Positions 25,397-34,054 are shown, numbered from the stretch's first letter. The stretch is 64,000 nt of DNA from JAACFF01 sp963701435 (GCA_963701435.1 CAVPAL010000023.1:806001-870000); one strand, 5' to 3'. Numbers and translations: made by a program. Notes: generated by a model from the sequence alone, not told the origin.

Positions 25397-26224
25397 ATGC
25401 AGTGTAAAACGGTCGTTTTTTTGTTTTTGAGCTTGTTTTTAGCCGCCTGCGGCGGGGCAGAGCTGTCTGAACCCCCTGTCGCTGAGGAAGGCGTCGTGGC
25501 GTCGGAATTAAATGATACGACGGCAACGGCCGTTGCCACTCCGACGATGCTTTCACCGACAAATACACCCGAGGTTGAACCCGCAACGGTGCAAACGCTG
25601 CCAACAGCAACCGGCGAACCAGAGCCGCCTACTCCGACGCCGCCTCCTTTGCCCGCAGATGAAACGCCGATAATACAGGTTGTTAGCGGGCAACTTCCCG
25701 AAGGCGCTTTTTTCCTGGGCGACGCCAACGCCCCCTTGACGATTATAGATTACTCCGATTTTTTGTGACCGACCTGCCGCGCCTACGTGTTAGGCACAGA
25801 GCCGGAAGTTGTCGAAAATTATGTCCAAGCGGGCCAGGTAAAAATTGTTTTCTGGCCGGTTCTCAATCATGGCAATCCCAGCGTCTATGCCACGTTAGCC
25901 GCGCATTGCGTCGGTTTACAAGACCCGAACAAGTTTTGGGATGTGCATGAACTGTTGTTTGAAAACCAGAGAGATTTGTGGGGCGCTGACCGGGATTATT
26001 TTGTGAATACGGCCGTTTCCGTGGGCGTTGAGCAGACTGCTTTCGAAACTTGCTACGATGACGGTGCGGTTCTGGAACAGGTAATGGCGCTGGACGCCAT
26101 CCGCAAAGAGCGCGGCATCTATGGCCAGCCTTACTTTGACATTGCCGGAACCATCTACGGCGGCGCACCCTCATTTGAAGATTTTTCCGTGGTAGTTGAC
26201 CCCTTGCTCGCCAATGGGCCTTGA
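25397..26224 (+). CDS. DsbA-like thioredoxin-fold lipoprotein, candidate selenoprotein (UPTC) with in-frame TGA
   Basis: One frame of 276 codons interrupted only by TGA at 25766-25768 (codon 124). The signal peptide ends in the lipobox LAAC (Cys18), followed by a Thr/Pro linker to about residue 95 and then a DsbA/BdbD-type thioredoxin fold. GDANAPLTIIDYSDFL precedes the TGA and PTCRAY follows, so the TGA takes the place of the first cysteine of the C-P-T-C active site. The rest of the fold is intact: the central helical insert FWDVHELLFENQ, FETCYDD, and the cis-Pro loop YGQPYFDIAG. Read through with Sec the motif is U-P-T-C, a known redox arrangement. A hairpin resembling a bacterial SECIS follows. 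Role: disulfide exchange or repair outside the membrane. The alternative is a TGC/TGT-to-TGA nonsense mutation or sequencing error; exact placement at the catalytic cysteine argues against chance. Confidence 0.8.
25781..25795 (+). promoter_or_regulatory. Candidate bacterial SECIS hairpin, DsbA-like gene
   Basis: GCCTA (25781-25785) and TAGGC (25791-25795) pair around CGTGT. The hairpin begins 12 bases after the TGA and the loop begins 17 bases after it. One of the first two loop bases is G. These fit the bacterial SECIS rules as I recall them (loop 16-37 bases from TGA, G in the first two positions). Confidence 0.55.
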
Positions 26225-26290
26225 GGCAAACTGCGCACAAAATACCGCGTGCAATTCAAACGACTCTCCCCTAAAATAGCATCCGCGACC

Positions 26291-26349
26291 GTCTTATAGT
26301 TTTTGTATCCTGGCGATCGCCTGACTACGCAATTACCTGACTATAAGAC
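26291..26349. repeat. Inverted repeat with 9-bp arms
   Basis: GTCTTATAG (26291-26299) and CTATAAGAC (26341-26349) flank 41 bases that contain GGCGATCGCC, itself a palindrome. It lies in the gap before the SDR gene and may be a degraded palindromic element. Confidence 0.45.
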
Positions 26350-26383
26350 TACCGTCCATCAAACAGTTCACAGAGGAATAATT

Positions 26384-27151
26384 ATGCAATACCGTTTGGA
26401 TAATAAAGTAGCCATTGTCACCGGCGCGGGGCGCGGCATTGGGCAGGCAATTGCAGAAATGCTGGCGCAGGCAGGCGCCAAAGTCGCCGTCAATGACATC
26501 AATCCGGATCGCGCCCAGAAAACGGCCGATTCTATTCGCGCAGCCGGCGGAGAAGCAGTTGGAATTACGGCCGATATTTCCAACAAATTCCAATGTGTTC
26601 ATCTGGTAGAAACGACGCGCAGCAAGTGGAGGCGGCTGGATATATTGATCAACAATGCCTCTGTGGAGCCATCTTCATCTATTTTGAAAACCGACGAATG
26701 GGAGTGGCAGCGCGTACTCGATGTTAATTTAAAAGGCGCTTTTTTTATGAGCCAGCTTGTTGGCCGGGTTATGGTGGATGAAAACCAGGGAAGCGGCGGC
26801 GTGATCGTTAATATTGGTTCGGTGGCAGGCGTGGCGACCCCCTTGTCCAATCGCGCCGCCTACTGCGCGAGCAAGGCCGGATTGGTGGGATTTGCGCGGG
26901 AATGTGCGCGCGAATATGCTGGCTATGGCATTCGCGTGAATACGGTGCTGCCGGGTATCATAGACACGCTGCGGGTTGCAGCCGATGAGCAGGAGCCGGG
27001 CGTCGTAGAGAAATGGCTGCAAAAAGTGCCGCTTGCGCGCTTGGGTCAGGCGCAAGAAGTCGCCGCGACTGTACTTTTTCTATGCAGCGATGCAAGTAGT
27101 TATATGACCGGCAGCGTACTCACCGTTGACGGCGGCATGGTAATGCGATAA
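26384..27151 (+). CDS. Short-chain dehydrogenase/reductase (SDR)
   Basis: A 255-residue classical SDR. TGAGRGIGQ (about residues 13-21) is the cofactor glycine motif and INNAS corresponds to NNAG. The catalytic Ser lies in VNIGSVAG and the Tyr-Lys pair in YCASKAG. The C-terminal SSYMTGSVLTVDGG matches FabG-like enzymes. Cofactor preference and substrate are not evident. The ATG at 26384 has AGAGGA six bases upstream; the frame is open further upstream but that part lacks family similarity. It is similar in size and type to the SDR at 31683. Confidence 0.85.
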   Translation: MQYRLDNKVAIVTGAGRGIGQAIAEMLAQAGAKVAVNDINPDRAQKTADSIRAAGGEAVGITADISNKFQCVHLVETTRSKWRRLDILINNASVEPSSSILKTDEWEWQRVLDVNLKGAFFMSQLVGRVMVDENQGSGGVIVNIGSVAGVATPLSNRAAYCASKAGLVGFARECAREYAGYGIRVNTVLPGIIDTLRVAADEQEPGVVEKWLQKVPLARLGQAQEVAATVLFLCSDASSYMTGSVLTVDGGMVMR

Positions 27152-27213
27152 ATATGAATCATATTGTGAAACAGACAACAGAACTTTTTACCTTGCAAGT
27201 TTAGGCTTTTGGT

Positions 27214-27906
27214 ATGGCTGACGTCAATTCACCCGCATTTTGGGATTGGAATTATAACTCCGGCGTGCTGCCGTGGGACTTGGATGGGCCTACGCCAGTT
27301 TTTGAACGTCTGGCTAAGGCAGGCCAGTTTACGCCGGGCCGTATGCTGGTGCTGGGCGCCGGACGGGGCCATGATGCGCGCCTGTTTGCACGGCATGGGT
27401 TTGAAGTAACGGCCGTTGACTTTTCCCCTTATGCGATTGAAGCCATGCAACAATTGGCCGATCCACGGGCGCCAATAGCGCTTTTGCAGGCTGACATCTT
27501 TCAACTGCCGGATGAGCTAAACGGCCGTTTCGATTTGATCCTCGAATACACCCTGTTTTGTGCCATTGACCCCCGGCGCCGTGTTGATTATGCCGATGTG
27601 GTTGCGCGCCTGTTGAAGCCGGGCGGGCAATTTGTAGCGCTCGCTTTTCCCATCATTACACGCACAGGCGGGCCGCCGTTTGCTGTCTTTCCCAATCAAA
27701 TTATTGCGCTGCTGAGTGAACGTGGTTTTGAGCTGCGGCAGCGTGAAATGCCGCCCGATTCAGCGCCGGGGCGTCACGGCAAAGAAGAGCTGCTGATTTT
27801 GCAAAAGGTTGGCGTCGAAAACGGCCGTTCCGCCAATCGCACGCATGACTTGATTCCACTAACGGCCGTTAACCTGCTTGGAGACTCCCAAGGAGGCGGA
27901 GGATAA
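27214..27906 (+). CDS. TPMT-like SAM-dependent methyltransferase
   Basis: A 230-residue methyltransferase. The opening FWDWNYNSGVLPWDLDGPTPVF matches the thiopurine-methyltransferase-like group, in which W and the GPTP segment line the substrate pocket. Motif I is MLVLGAGRGHDARLFA, followed by VTAVDFSPYAIEAM. LEYTLFCAIDP is typical of the family. Members methylate thiols, selenols, halides or tellurite, so a thiol or selenol substrate is possible but unproven. The last 30 residues (ENGRSANRTHDLIPLTAVNL) look unrelated to the fold and contain two ACGGCCGT copies 40 bases apart. The racemase start follows within seven bases. Confidence 0.8.
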   Translation: MADVNSPAFWDWNYNSGVLPWDLDGPTPVFERLAKAGQFTPGRMLVLGAGRGHDARLFARHGFEVTAVDFSPYAIEAMQQLADPRAPIALLQADIFQLPDELNGRFDLILEYTLFCAIDPRRRVDYADVVARLLKPGGQFVALAFPIITRTGGPPFAVFPNQIIALLSERGFELRQREMPPDSAPGRHGKEELLILQKVGVENGRSANRTHDLIPLTAVNLLGDSQGGGG

Positions 27907-27912
27907 TTGGCT

Positions 27913-28683
27913 ATGATTGGTGTTGTCGCCGGGGTGGGGCCGTTTGCCGGGCTGGACCTGGTTCACAAAATTTTGGATGAAACGCGCGCGAATAAAGACC
28001 AGGACCACCTGCCCATATTAAGCTGGTCACAGCCTGGGACGATTCCGGACCGCACAAAATATTTATTGGGAGAAACGGCCGTTAATCCCGCCTACGCCAT
28101 CCTTGAACAATGTCATAACCTGGCAAAAATGAGCACAACTGTTGTAGGCATTCCTTGCAATACGGCCCACGCCCCGCCTATTTTTGATGTCATTCAAGCG
28201 GAACTCGCTGTTTCCGAACCGCAGCTTTGTTTGCTGAATATGATTGCGGAAGTGGGCCAATTTTTGCGCGCCGTGCATCCTGAGATTGAGCAGGTTGGGG
28301 TGTTGTCAACGATGGGAACGGCCGTTACTGGAGTTTATCCCCTCAATTTGGAACCACTTGGTTTCAGTGTGTTGACGCCCCCGGACTCACTACAAACAGA
28401 CCGGATTCATCCCGCCATATATGATCCTGAATATGGCATCAAAGCGTGTGGCGCAGCCACCGAACGCGCGCGCCAGGATTTACTGTTTGGCGCGCGCGCT
28501 TTGCGCGATTCCGGGGCGCAGGCGCTCATCCTGGGCTGCACCGAAATCCCCCTGGCAATCCAAAGCCCAACTTTGTTTGATATGGTTGTTGTTGATCCCA
28601 CGCGCATTTTGGCGCGCAGCCTGATTCGAGCTGTGGATCCTTCTAAACTAAAACCGATGCCTATAAATTGGGGTAATAAATGA
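27913..28683 (+). CDS. Aspartate/glutamate racemase family protein
   Basis: A 256-residue protein with the two-cysteine active site of the PLP-independent racemases: GIPCNTAH near residue 79 and LILGCTEIPL near 208. GVVAGVGPFAGLD at the N terminus matches aspartate racemases. It would interconvert L- and D-aspartate or glutamate, supplying D-amino acids for cell-wall or other uses. The ATG at 27913 is chosen over a TTG six bases upstream; GGAGGCGGAGG precedes both. The gene is probably co-transcribed with the methyltransferase. Its 3' end overlaps the DUF554 gene on the other strand by 23 bases. Confidence 0.82.
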   Translation: MIGVVAGVGPFAGLDLVHKILDETRANKDQDHLPILSWSQPGTIPDRTKYLLGETAVNPAYAILEQCHNLAKMSTTVVGIPCNTAHAPPIFDVIQAELAVSEPQLCLLNMIAEVGQFLRAVHPEIEQVGVLSTMGTAVTGVYPLNLEPLGFSVLTPPDSLQTDRIHPAIYDPEYGIKACGAATERARQDLLFGARALRDSGAQALILGCTEIPLAIQSPTLFDMVVVDPTRILARSLIRAVDPSKLKPMPINWGNK

Positions 28684-29383
28684 TGCCCAAGGCGTCCATT
28701 ACCGCAATGCTGGCCGGCGCGATGAAGAGAGCCGGCAGCAGGTTGGCGGCGCGAATACGTTTGATTTCCAGCAGCCGAAATCCAATTGCCATCAACACCA
28801 CGCCGCCGGTTGCAGTCAGCTCAACGATCATGGGTTCAGTGAAGATATTGGTTCCCAGACTGGCCAGCAGCGAAATCCCGCCTTGAAACAACACAATAAC
28901 AATCACTGATGCGATAACCCCAGGCCCCAGGGTGGTCGCAAAGGCTAACGCTGCAAAACCATCCATCATTGCTTTCACAGCCAGCTTGGTATAGTCACCC
29001 ATAAGACCGTCTTCGATCGAGCCTTGAATAGTGAGCGGCCCCACGCAAAAGATGAGGCTGGCGGTAACAAAACCCTCGACGAAACGCGCGCCGCTGCTGC
29101 CGTCTGGATTTTTTACCAGGCGGTCGCGCAGCCAGACGCCAAACTGTTCCAAGCGGTGATCCAGGCGCAGCGCTTCGCCGATAAGCGCGCCCAATAATAA
29201 ACTGCCCAGCACAATTAAGGGGTTACGCGTGACCAATGCGCTGTCGATGGCAATAACCAATGTAAAAAGCCCCAGGCTGGCAAAAACAGTTTCTTGCATG
29301 CGCGTGGGAAAACGATTACCCAACAGCACGCCCAGCGTACCGCCAATTAAAACAGTGATTGCATTAAGAATAGTGCCGGTCAT
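28661..29383 (-). CDS. DUF554 family membrane protein
   Basis: A 240-residue polytopic protein with about six to seven membrane segments. The opening TGTILNAITVLIGGTLGVLLG and the central SLLLGALIGEALRLD are characteristic of DUF554 (YdfK-type). GFVTASLIFCVGPLTIQGSIEDGL is the conserved core. Transport has been suggested for the family but no substrate is established. It is convergent with the racemase. Confidence 0.85.
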   Translation of the reverse strand: MTGTILNAITVLIGGTLGVLLGNRFPTRMQETVFASLGLFTLVIAIDSALVTRNPLIVLGSLLLGALIGEALRLDHRLEQFGVWLRDRLVKNPDGSSGARFVEGFVTASLIFCVGPLTIQGSIEDGLMGDYTKLAVKAMMDGFAALAFATTLGPGVIASVIVIVLFQGGISLLASLGTNIFTEPMIVELTATGGVVLMAIGFRLLEIKRIRAANLLPALFIAPASIAVMDALGIIYYPNL

Positions 29384-29544
29384 AGGGACTCCGTAAAATT
29401 TCAGTTAGTGGCAGGGAGTATAGGTAATCTGCGCAAAGTTTTCAATAACAGCCAAAAGTAAGCTGGCTTACGTGAGCATAAGTAAAGGATGTTACTATCA
29501 ATTATGCCTTTTAGGCTACCTGGAGGATAAAATTTGTGTAATGT

Positions 29545-29575
29545 TTGCACCATTTCTCCAATTGCGCGCTATAAT
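29545..29575 (+). promoter_or_regulatory. Possible promoter of the L,D-transpeptidase
   Basis: TTGCAC (29545-29550) and TATAAT (29570-29575), with a long 19-base spacer. AGAGGAG lies about a dozen bases before the ATG at 29622. Confidence 0.4.
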
Positions 29576-29621
29576 TGGTCCGATTCGAATTTAATTATTG
29601 GTAGAGGAGTTATTTGAATTT

Positions 29622-30707
29622 ATGCAGCGAATAATTCGATTTAGTATTGTCATGCTGGCGCTGTTGGCAGGTCTGGTTCTTTTTGCACAACCTGCGGCAG
29701 CGGTTTCTTGTTATCTGCATTCTGCTAATGTAGGCTATGTGTGTAATTCTGATCCGGCCCCAAGTGTTTTTGCACAGCCACAGCCTTTTCCCAACAGTTT
29801 CTTAGAGCGCACAACTTATGCCCGCTTGAAGGATCTGATTAACGTGTATCCCCAACCGACAACGGCCGTTCCCCCGGTGCGCAATGTCGGCGATGGGTTC
29901 CTTTTTTCCACCATCCAGGCGGTTGAGAATCACAACGGGGAAAATTGGTACATGATTAATTTGGGTGAGTGGGTGCGTGAGCAAGATTTGATTCTGGTAG
30001 ATGATTCTGAATTCACCGGCTTGGAAATTTTCTCGCAGCCGGAACGGCCGTTTGGCTGGATAATTGCGGACTACTGGTACAGCACCGAACCGGGCGCTGA
30101 GCCGCAGCCCGGCACCCTCAAACTACCTCGTTACACTTTTTTTGAAGTATTTGATGCGGTTGAGGCGGATGATGGCTGGATCTGGTATGACATCGGAAAC
30201 GGCCGTTGGATGCGTCAAACCTATGTGAGCCTGGTCGATCCCAACCCGCGGCCGGCCGAAATTGGCCCAGAAGATCAATGGGTCGAAATTGATCTGTACG
30301 AGCAAACCTTTGCCGCCTATGAAGGCGATCGCATGGTCTACGCCGGTCTGGTTTCCAGCGGCCTCAACCGTTGGCCGACATTTGAAGGGCTTTTCCAGGT
30401 TTGGGACCGGCAGCTAAAAACCAAAATGTCCGGCGCAGAGGGCAAAGTTGACTATTATTTCATCGAGGACGTGCCGCATACCATGTTCTTTGATGGCGAC
30501 ATCGCGCTGCATGGCGCTTTCTGGCACGATCGCTTCGGTTATAAACACAGCCACGGTTGCGTCAATATGCCGCCGCGCGCCGCCGAATGGGTCTTTAACT
30601 GGTCAGAAAATTCCCCCACTGATCTTTGGGTATGGGTACACACCTCCGATCCCAACCATTACTTCGACCGTTATGATCCTGAAGCCAACTTTGCAGGGCC
30701 AAATTAA
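29622..30707 (+). CDS. Secreted L,D-transpeptidase (YkuD domain)
   Basis: A 361-residue exported enzyme. The signal peptide (about 1-25) ends AQPAAA. The middle region (about 55-215) contains two SH3-like beta modules (YARLKDLINVYPQP; ENWYMINLGEWV; WIWYDIGNGRWM). The YkuD domain (about 225-335) carries the catalytic Cys313 in HSHGCVNMPP, with the upstream HGAFWHD histidine. It should form 3-3 cross-links in peptidoglycan or attach proteins to it. An upstream TTG at 29598 is in frame, but the ATG at 29622 starts the signal peptide. An intrinsic terminator follows. Confidence 0.9.
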   Translation: MQRIIRFSIVMLALLAGLVLFAQPAAAVSCYLHSANVGYVCNSDPAPSVFAQPQPFPNSFLERTTYARLKDLINVYPQPTTAVPPVRNVGDGFLFSTIQAVENHNGENWYMINLGEWVREQDLILVDDSEFTGLEIFSQPERPFGWIIADYWYSTEPGAEPQPGTLKLPRYTFFEVFDAVEADDGWIWYDIGNGRWMRQTYVSLVDPNPRPAEIGPEDQWVEIDLYEQTFAAYEGDRMVYAGLVSSGLNRWPTFEGLFQVWDRQLKTKMSGAEGKVDYYFIEDVPHTMFFDGDIALHGAFWHDRFGYKHSHGCVNMPPRAAEWVFNWSENSPTDLWVWVHTSDPNHYFDRYDPEANFAGPN

Positions 30708-30737
30708 TTCACCCTAAGCGTAAATCATGATTTTCAT

Positions 30738-30768
30738 AGCCAGGTCTTTCAGGCCTGGCTTTTCTTTT
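30738..30768 (+). terminator. Intrinsic terminator after the L,D-transpeptidase
   Basis: AGCCAGGTC (30738-30746) pairs with GGCCTGGCT (30752-30760), one G-T pair, five-base loop, followed by TTTCTTTT. Confidence 0.8.
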
Positions 30769-30862
30769 GCCAAAATTAAAACCCCGGTCTATAAATACAT
30801 GCTGGACACTGCATGCATAATTGCCAACCAGAAAATTTGCCCCGCAAAAAGGAGTTCAAACC

Positions 30863-31669
30863 ATGTCAGAAGCTGAATCAAATCCCACTTATGAAACTAT
30901 TTTATACAAACGCGAAGGCAGCATCGCGCTAATTACTCTAAATCGGCCGCAAAAGCGCAACGCAATGGATAATGCGCTCAATCGTGATCTCTTATCCGCT
31001 TTGGCTCATGCGAGCGATGAGCAGCAAGTGCGTGCAGTATTGATAACCGGGGCGGGGAAAGGATTCTGCGCCGGGGCCGATCTGACTATTTTCCAGCCCA
31101 TTCCCACCCCTGACCAGATATATCATTACATCATCACAACGTATTTGCCAATGATGGAAATCATAACAACGATGCAGAAACCGGTTATCGCGGCCGTCAA
31201 CGGCGTTGCCGCCGGCGCCGGCGCTTCTTTGGCTCTGGCCTGTGATTTGCGCGTCATGGCCCATGACGCCAGCCTGCTGATGGCTTTTAGCAATATTGGG
31301 CTGATCCCGGATGCCGGCGCAACCTGGCTCCTGGCGCGCCTGGTCGGCTACAGCCGCGCGTATGAAATTGCAATTGAAGGACAGCGCGTGCATGCGGAAC
31401 GTTGTTTGGAACTGGGCTTAACCAATAAAGTTGCGCCGGCTGAACAACTCATGGAAATCAGCCTGGCGTGGGCCGAGCAGCTTGCACAGCGGCCAACGCT
31501 GGCGCTGGGCCTGACCAAAAAGGCAATGCATTATGCCTTGCTTAATGATTTATCAGCAGCTATTGAACATGAAGCTGGTTTGCAAAAACAAACCATACCC
31601 AGCCATGATTTTATGGAGGGCGTGATGGCCTTCATGCAAAAACGAACGCCCAATTTTACCGGGAAATAG
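30863..31669 (+). CDS. Enoyl-CoA hydratase/isomerase family protein
   Basis: A 268-residue crotonase. ALITLNRPQKRNAMD opens the fold, and GAGKGFCAGADL and NGVAAGAGASLALACD form the oxyanion hole. A catalytic Glu may be supplied in the segment PDAGATWLLARLVG, which in hydratases often has paired acids; here only Asp is obvious, so hydratase versus isomerase or other crotonase chemistry is uncertain. AAAAGGAG precedes the ATG at 30863. An SDR follows after 13 bases, suggesting a fatty-acid or carboxylic-acid degradation pair. Confidence 0.85.
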   Translation: MSEAESNPTYETILYKREGSIALITLNRPQKRNAMDNALNRDLLSALAHASDEQQVRAVLITGAGKGFCAGADLTIFQPIPTPDQIYHYIITTYLPMMEIITTMQKPVIAAVNGVAAGAGASLALACDLRVMAHDASLLMAFSNIGLIPDAGATWLLARLVGYSRAYEIAIEGQRVHAERCLELGLTNKVAPAEQLMEISLAWAEQLAQRPTLALGLTKKAMHYALLNDLSAAIEHEAGLQKQTIPSHDFMEGVMAFMQKRTPNFTGK

Positions 31670-31682
31670 GTCATAGAGAATA

Positions 31683-32468
31683 ATGAACAACCCTAGTTTT
31701 GATTTAAGCGGCAAGGTTGCCTTGATTACCGGCGCGTCGCGTGGCATTGGTTTGGCGATTGCGCAGGCCTATGCCGCCGCCGGAGCCAAAGTAGCGCTTT
31801 CGAGCCGCAAACAGAGTGATCTGGATTCGGCCGCTGCCCAAATACGCGCACAAGGTGGAGACGCCTTGCCAATTGCCGCGCATACCGGCGATTTTGATGC
31901 GATTCATGTGCTGGTGGACAAGGTTACCGAAGCGTACGGCGGGATTGATATCTTGGTCAATAACGCGGCCACGAACCCTCATTTTGGCCCTTTGATGACA
32001 GCGGAAGAAAGCCACTGGGATAAAATTTTAGATGTCAATGTCAAGGGTTATTTTCGCATGGTCAAGGCGTGTCTGCCTGTTATGCAGCAGCGCGGCGGAG
32101 GCAAAGTGATTAATTTGGCCTCGGTGGCGGGCAAAGAACCGCAGCCAATGATGGGCGTTTACTGTGTGAGTAAAGCGGCCGTGATCATGCTGACGGAGGT
32201 GATGGCGGCCGAATTGGCGGGTGATAATATTCAGGTGAATGCAATTGCACCAGGTTTTGTCAAAACAAAGTTTAGCAGCGCGCTGTGGCAAAATCCGCAG
32301 ATTCATGATCTGGTTGTGCAGGCAATTCCGCAGAAGCGGATGGCCCAGCCGGAAGAATTGGCGGGCGTGGCGCTGTATTTGGCGTCGCCGGCTTCCAGCT
32401 ATACAACAGGCACAACCTTTGTGGTTGATGGCGGCCAGCTAGTTGGCAGCCCCATTCGAATGTTTTAG
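31683..32468 (+). CDS. Short-chain dehydrogenase/reductase, downstream of enoyl-CoA hydratase
   Basis: A 261-residue SDR with cofactor motif TGASRGIGL (about 17-25), NNAAT at the NNAG position, catalytic Ser in INLASVAG and Tyr-Lys in YCVSKAA. The C terminus ends SSYTTGTTFVVDGG. Tight spacing to the enoyl-CoA hydratase suggests the two act on the same substrate, for example as a 3-hydroxyacyl dehydrogenase. That is inference. Confidence 0.85.
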   Translation: MNNPSFDLSGKVALITGASRGIGLAIAQAYAAAGAKVALSSRKQSDLDSAAAQIRAQGGDALPIAAHTGDFDAIHVLVDKVTEAYGGIDILVNNAATNPHFGPLMTAEESHWDKILDVNVKGYFRMVKACLPVMQQRGGGKVINLASVAGKEPQPMMGVYCVSKAAVIMLTEVMAAELAGDNIQVNAIAPGFVKTKFSSALWQNPQIHDLVVQAIPQKRMAQPEELAGVALYLASPASSYTTGTTFVVDGGQLVGSPIRMF

Positions 32469-32620
32469 CGGCGGTCGGACATCGGAACAAAATTGGATCG
32501 CTGTAATCTTCCGGCGCAACCAGGTCGCCGCATTTCGACAGGCTGTTGATCCGGGATGGGAATGCGGCAGGGCGTTGTTGTGAACTGCACGGCCGTATCA
32601 CTTTGTGCTGCTGCTTCCGA

Positions 32621-32654
32621 AATTGTCCATATTCATTAATTGTCCGTATTCATT
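32621..32654. repeat. 17-bp tandem direct repeat at the end of the copper chaperone gene
   Basis: AATTGTCCATATTCATT (32621-32637) is followed directly by AATTGTCCGTATTCATT (32638-32654), one mismatch. The second copy includes the stop codon and last codons of the gene. Confidence 0.7.
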
Positions 32655-33160
32655 TCACCGTCGTTTTCCATGCCGCCCATGTCGCCTTCCATCTCTTTGA
32701 TTTCGGCCGTGACAACCATGTTACCGGCATTCGCAAACTGTAATGTGATTGGAATTTCCTCGCCCAGCTCTAACGCGCGGCTCTTATCAAGGCACATGAC
32801 GTGCAATCCGCCGACTTTTAATTCGGCCGTTTCACCGGCAGGGATATCAATGACGCCGCCAGGAACCTGACGCATGCCCATCACGTCATTCTCTTTCTTA
32901 TACATTTCATGCAGTTCGACCGCGCTGCAAACTTCGATGCTGGCGCCTGTAAGTTGTTCATCTGCGTCGGTGTTATTGGTAATGGTCATGTAAAAGGCGC
33001 CGTTGGGCGCCGCCATGGGTGAATTTCTGCCCCACACATTTTCGACAGTTAATTCACCGGCAGTCCCGCTTTCAGCCGCAGACGGTTCTGTTTCTGAAGA
33101 ACCACAAGCAGCAATGAATAACCCAATAATTAACAGGAATACCAGGGTAACGCGTTTCAT
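32636..33160 (-). CDS. PCu(A)C-family periplasmic copper chaperone, lipoprotein
   Basis: A 174-residue lipoprotein; the lipobox IAAC places the lipid on Cys19. The PCu(A)C fold follows: NGAFYMTITNNTDADEQL, then the copper ligands HEM in VELHEMYKK, MRQVPGG, and GLHVMCL. Histidines and methionines are at the positions expected for Cu(I) binding. The family delivers copper to the CuA/CuB sites of cytochrome oxidase. The ATG at 33160 has AGAGGAG upstream. It is divergent from the DeoR/NosL-like regulator, which probably controls it. Confidence 0.85.
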   Translation of the reverse strand: MKRVTLVFLLIIGLFIAACGSSETEPSAAESGTAGELTVENVWGRNSPMAAPNGAFYMTITNNTDADEQLTGASIEVCSAVELHEMYKKENDVMGMRQVPGGVIDIPAGETAELKVGGLHVMCLDKSRALELGEEIPITLQFANAGNMVVTAEIKEMEGDMGGMENDGEMNTDN

Positions 33161-33332
33161 CCAATTCACTCCTCTCATGAATATGGCTCCATTTGCCTTT
33201 ATCAAATTTGCCCATCTGCTCCGAGCAAAAGTGACAAATATGTGATTATTTGTTAAAATATGTTGTGATTACCATTTTATAACGCATGTGCTGCTGGCGC
33301 AAAATAGTCACATTAATTCAGGGAGATCAATC

Positions 33333-33908
33333 ATGAAGCAAGTAATTCCAGTCGAACGCCAGGCAAAAATTTTGTCCTGGCTAGAAGCAGAACAAACAAT
33401 CAAAGTTAAACAACTTGCTGAACGCCTTAATATATCGCTTATGACGGTTCATCGTGATTTAGATAAGCTGGAACGAGATGGATTGATTAAGAAGGTGCAT
33501 GGCGGCGCATACCTGCTGCCAGAAGTAGCGCCGCCACAACAAGTAGAATCCACAATCTGCGCCCTATGCGAAGGTCGCGTACGCGTACGTACCGGTTTCA
33601 CAATCATCGCGCAATCTGGTGAGCGGTTATGCGCCTGCTGTCCCCATTGTGGGCTGCTGCTTTTGCGCCAATTACATTCAGTCGCTTCTGCGCTCACGGC
33701 CGATTTTTTGCATGGACGCAAGGTGAATGTGTACCGCGCGTATTTTGTTCTAGAGTCTGACGTGCGCGTGTGTTGTGTGCCCAGCACGCTTTGTTTTGCA
33801 ACGGAGGTTGATGCGCGCAAGTTCCAACTGGGGTTTGGGGGGGATGTGTTGAATTTTGAACAGGCGACGCAACATTTGATGGAATCACACCACCACGGGC
33901 ATATGTGA
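33333..33908 (+). CDS. DeoR-type regulator fused to a NosL-like metal-binding domain
   Basis: A 191-residue protein. Residues 1-58 are a DeoR-type winged helix (RQAKILSWLEAEQTIKVKQLAERLNISLMTVHRDLDKL). Instead of a sugar-phosphate sensor, the C-terminal part (about 70-185) is cysteine-rich (CALC, CACCPHCG) and continues AYFVLESDVRVCCVPSTLCFA with GGDVLNFEQA, the layout of NosL-like copper-binding domains. It ends in a histidine-rich tail (ESHHHGHM). This predicts a metal-responsive repressor. Its divergent neighbour is a copper chaperone, so copper is the likely signal. GGGAG precedes the ATG at 33333. Domain fusion is seen directly; regulation is inferred. Confidence 0.75.
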   Translation: MKQVIPVERQAKILSWLEAEQTIKVKQLAERLNISLMTVHRDLDKLERDGLIKKVHGGAYLLPEVAPPQQVESTICALCEGRVRVRTGFTIIAQSGERLCACCPHCGLLLLRQLHSVASALTADFLHGRKVNVYRAYFVLESDVRVCCVPSTLCFATEVDARKFQLGFGGDVLNFEQATQHLMESHHHGHM

Positions 33909-34054
33909 ACCACATATCATGGGCGCAGCGTTAACATTTTTGCGCCGTAAACGGCCGTATTAATCTTGCTTGTCAGGTACAATTTGTGCGTGACATTGTT
34001 GGCTAATTGGTAGATAATAAAATCGTTGAAAATAATTAAAGGAGGAATACGAAT

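Noticed and set aside
25766..25768. TGA read as Trp or as a globally reassigned codon
   Set aside because: Family alignments from memory demand Cys here and at 48421-48423, and several complete genes in the window use TGA as their normal stop.
26314..26321. HIP1-type GCGATCGC iteration
   Set aside because: Only isolated copies are seen (for example here and near 30325); it is not enriched like ACGGCCGT.
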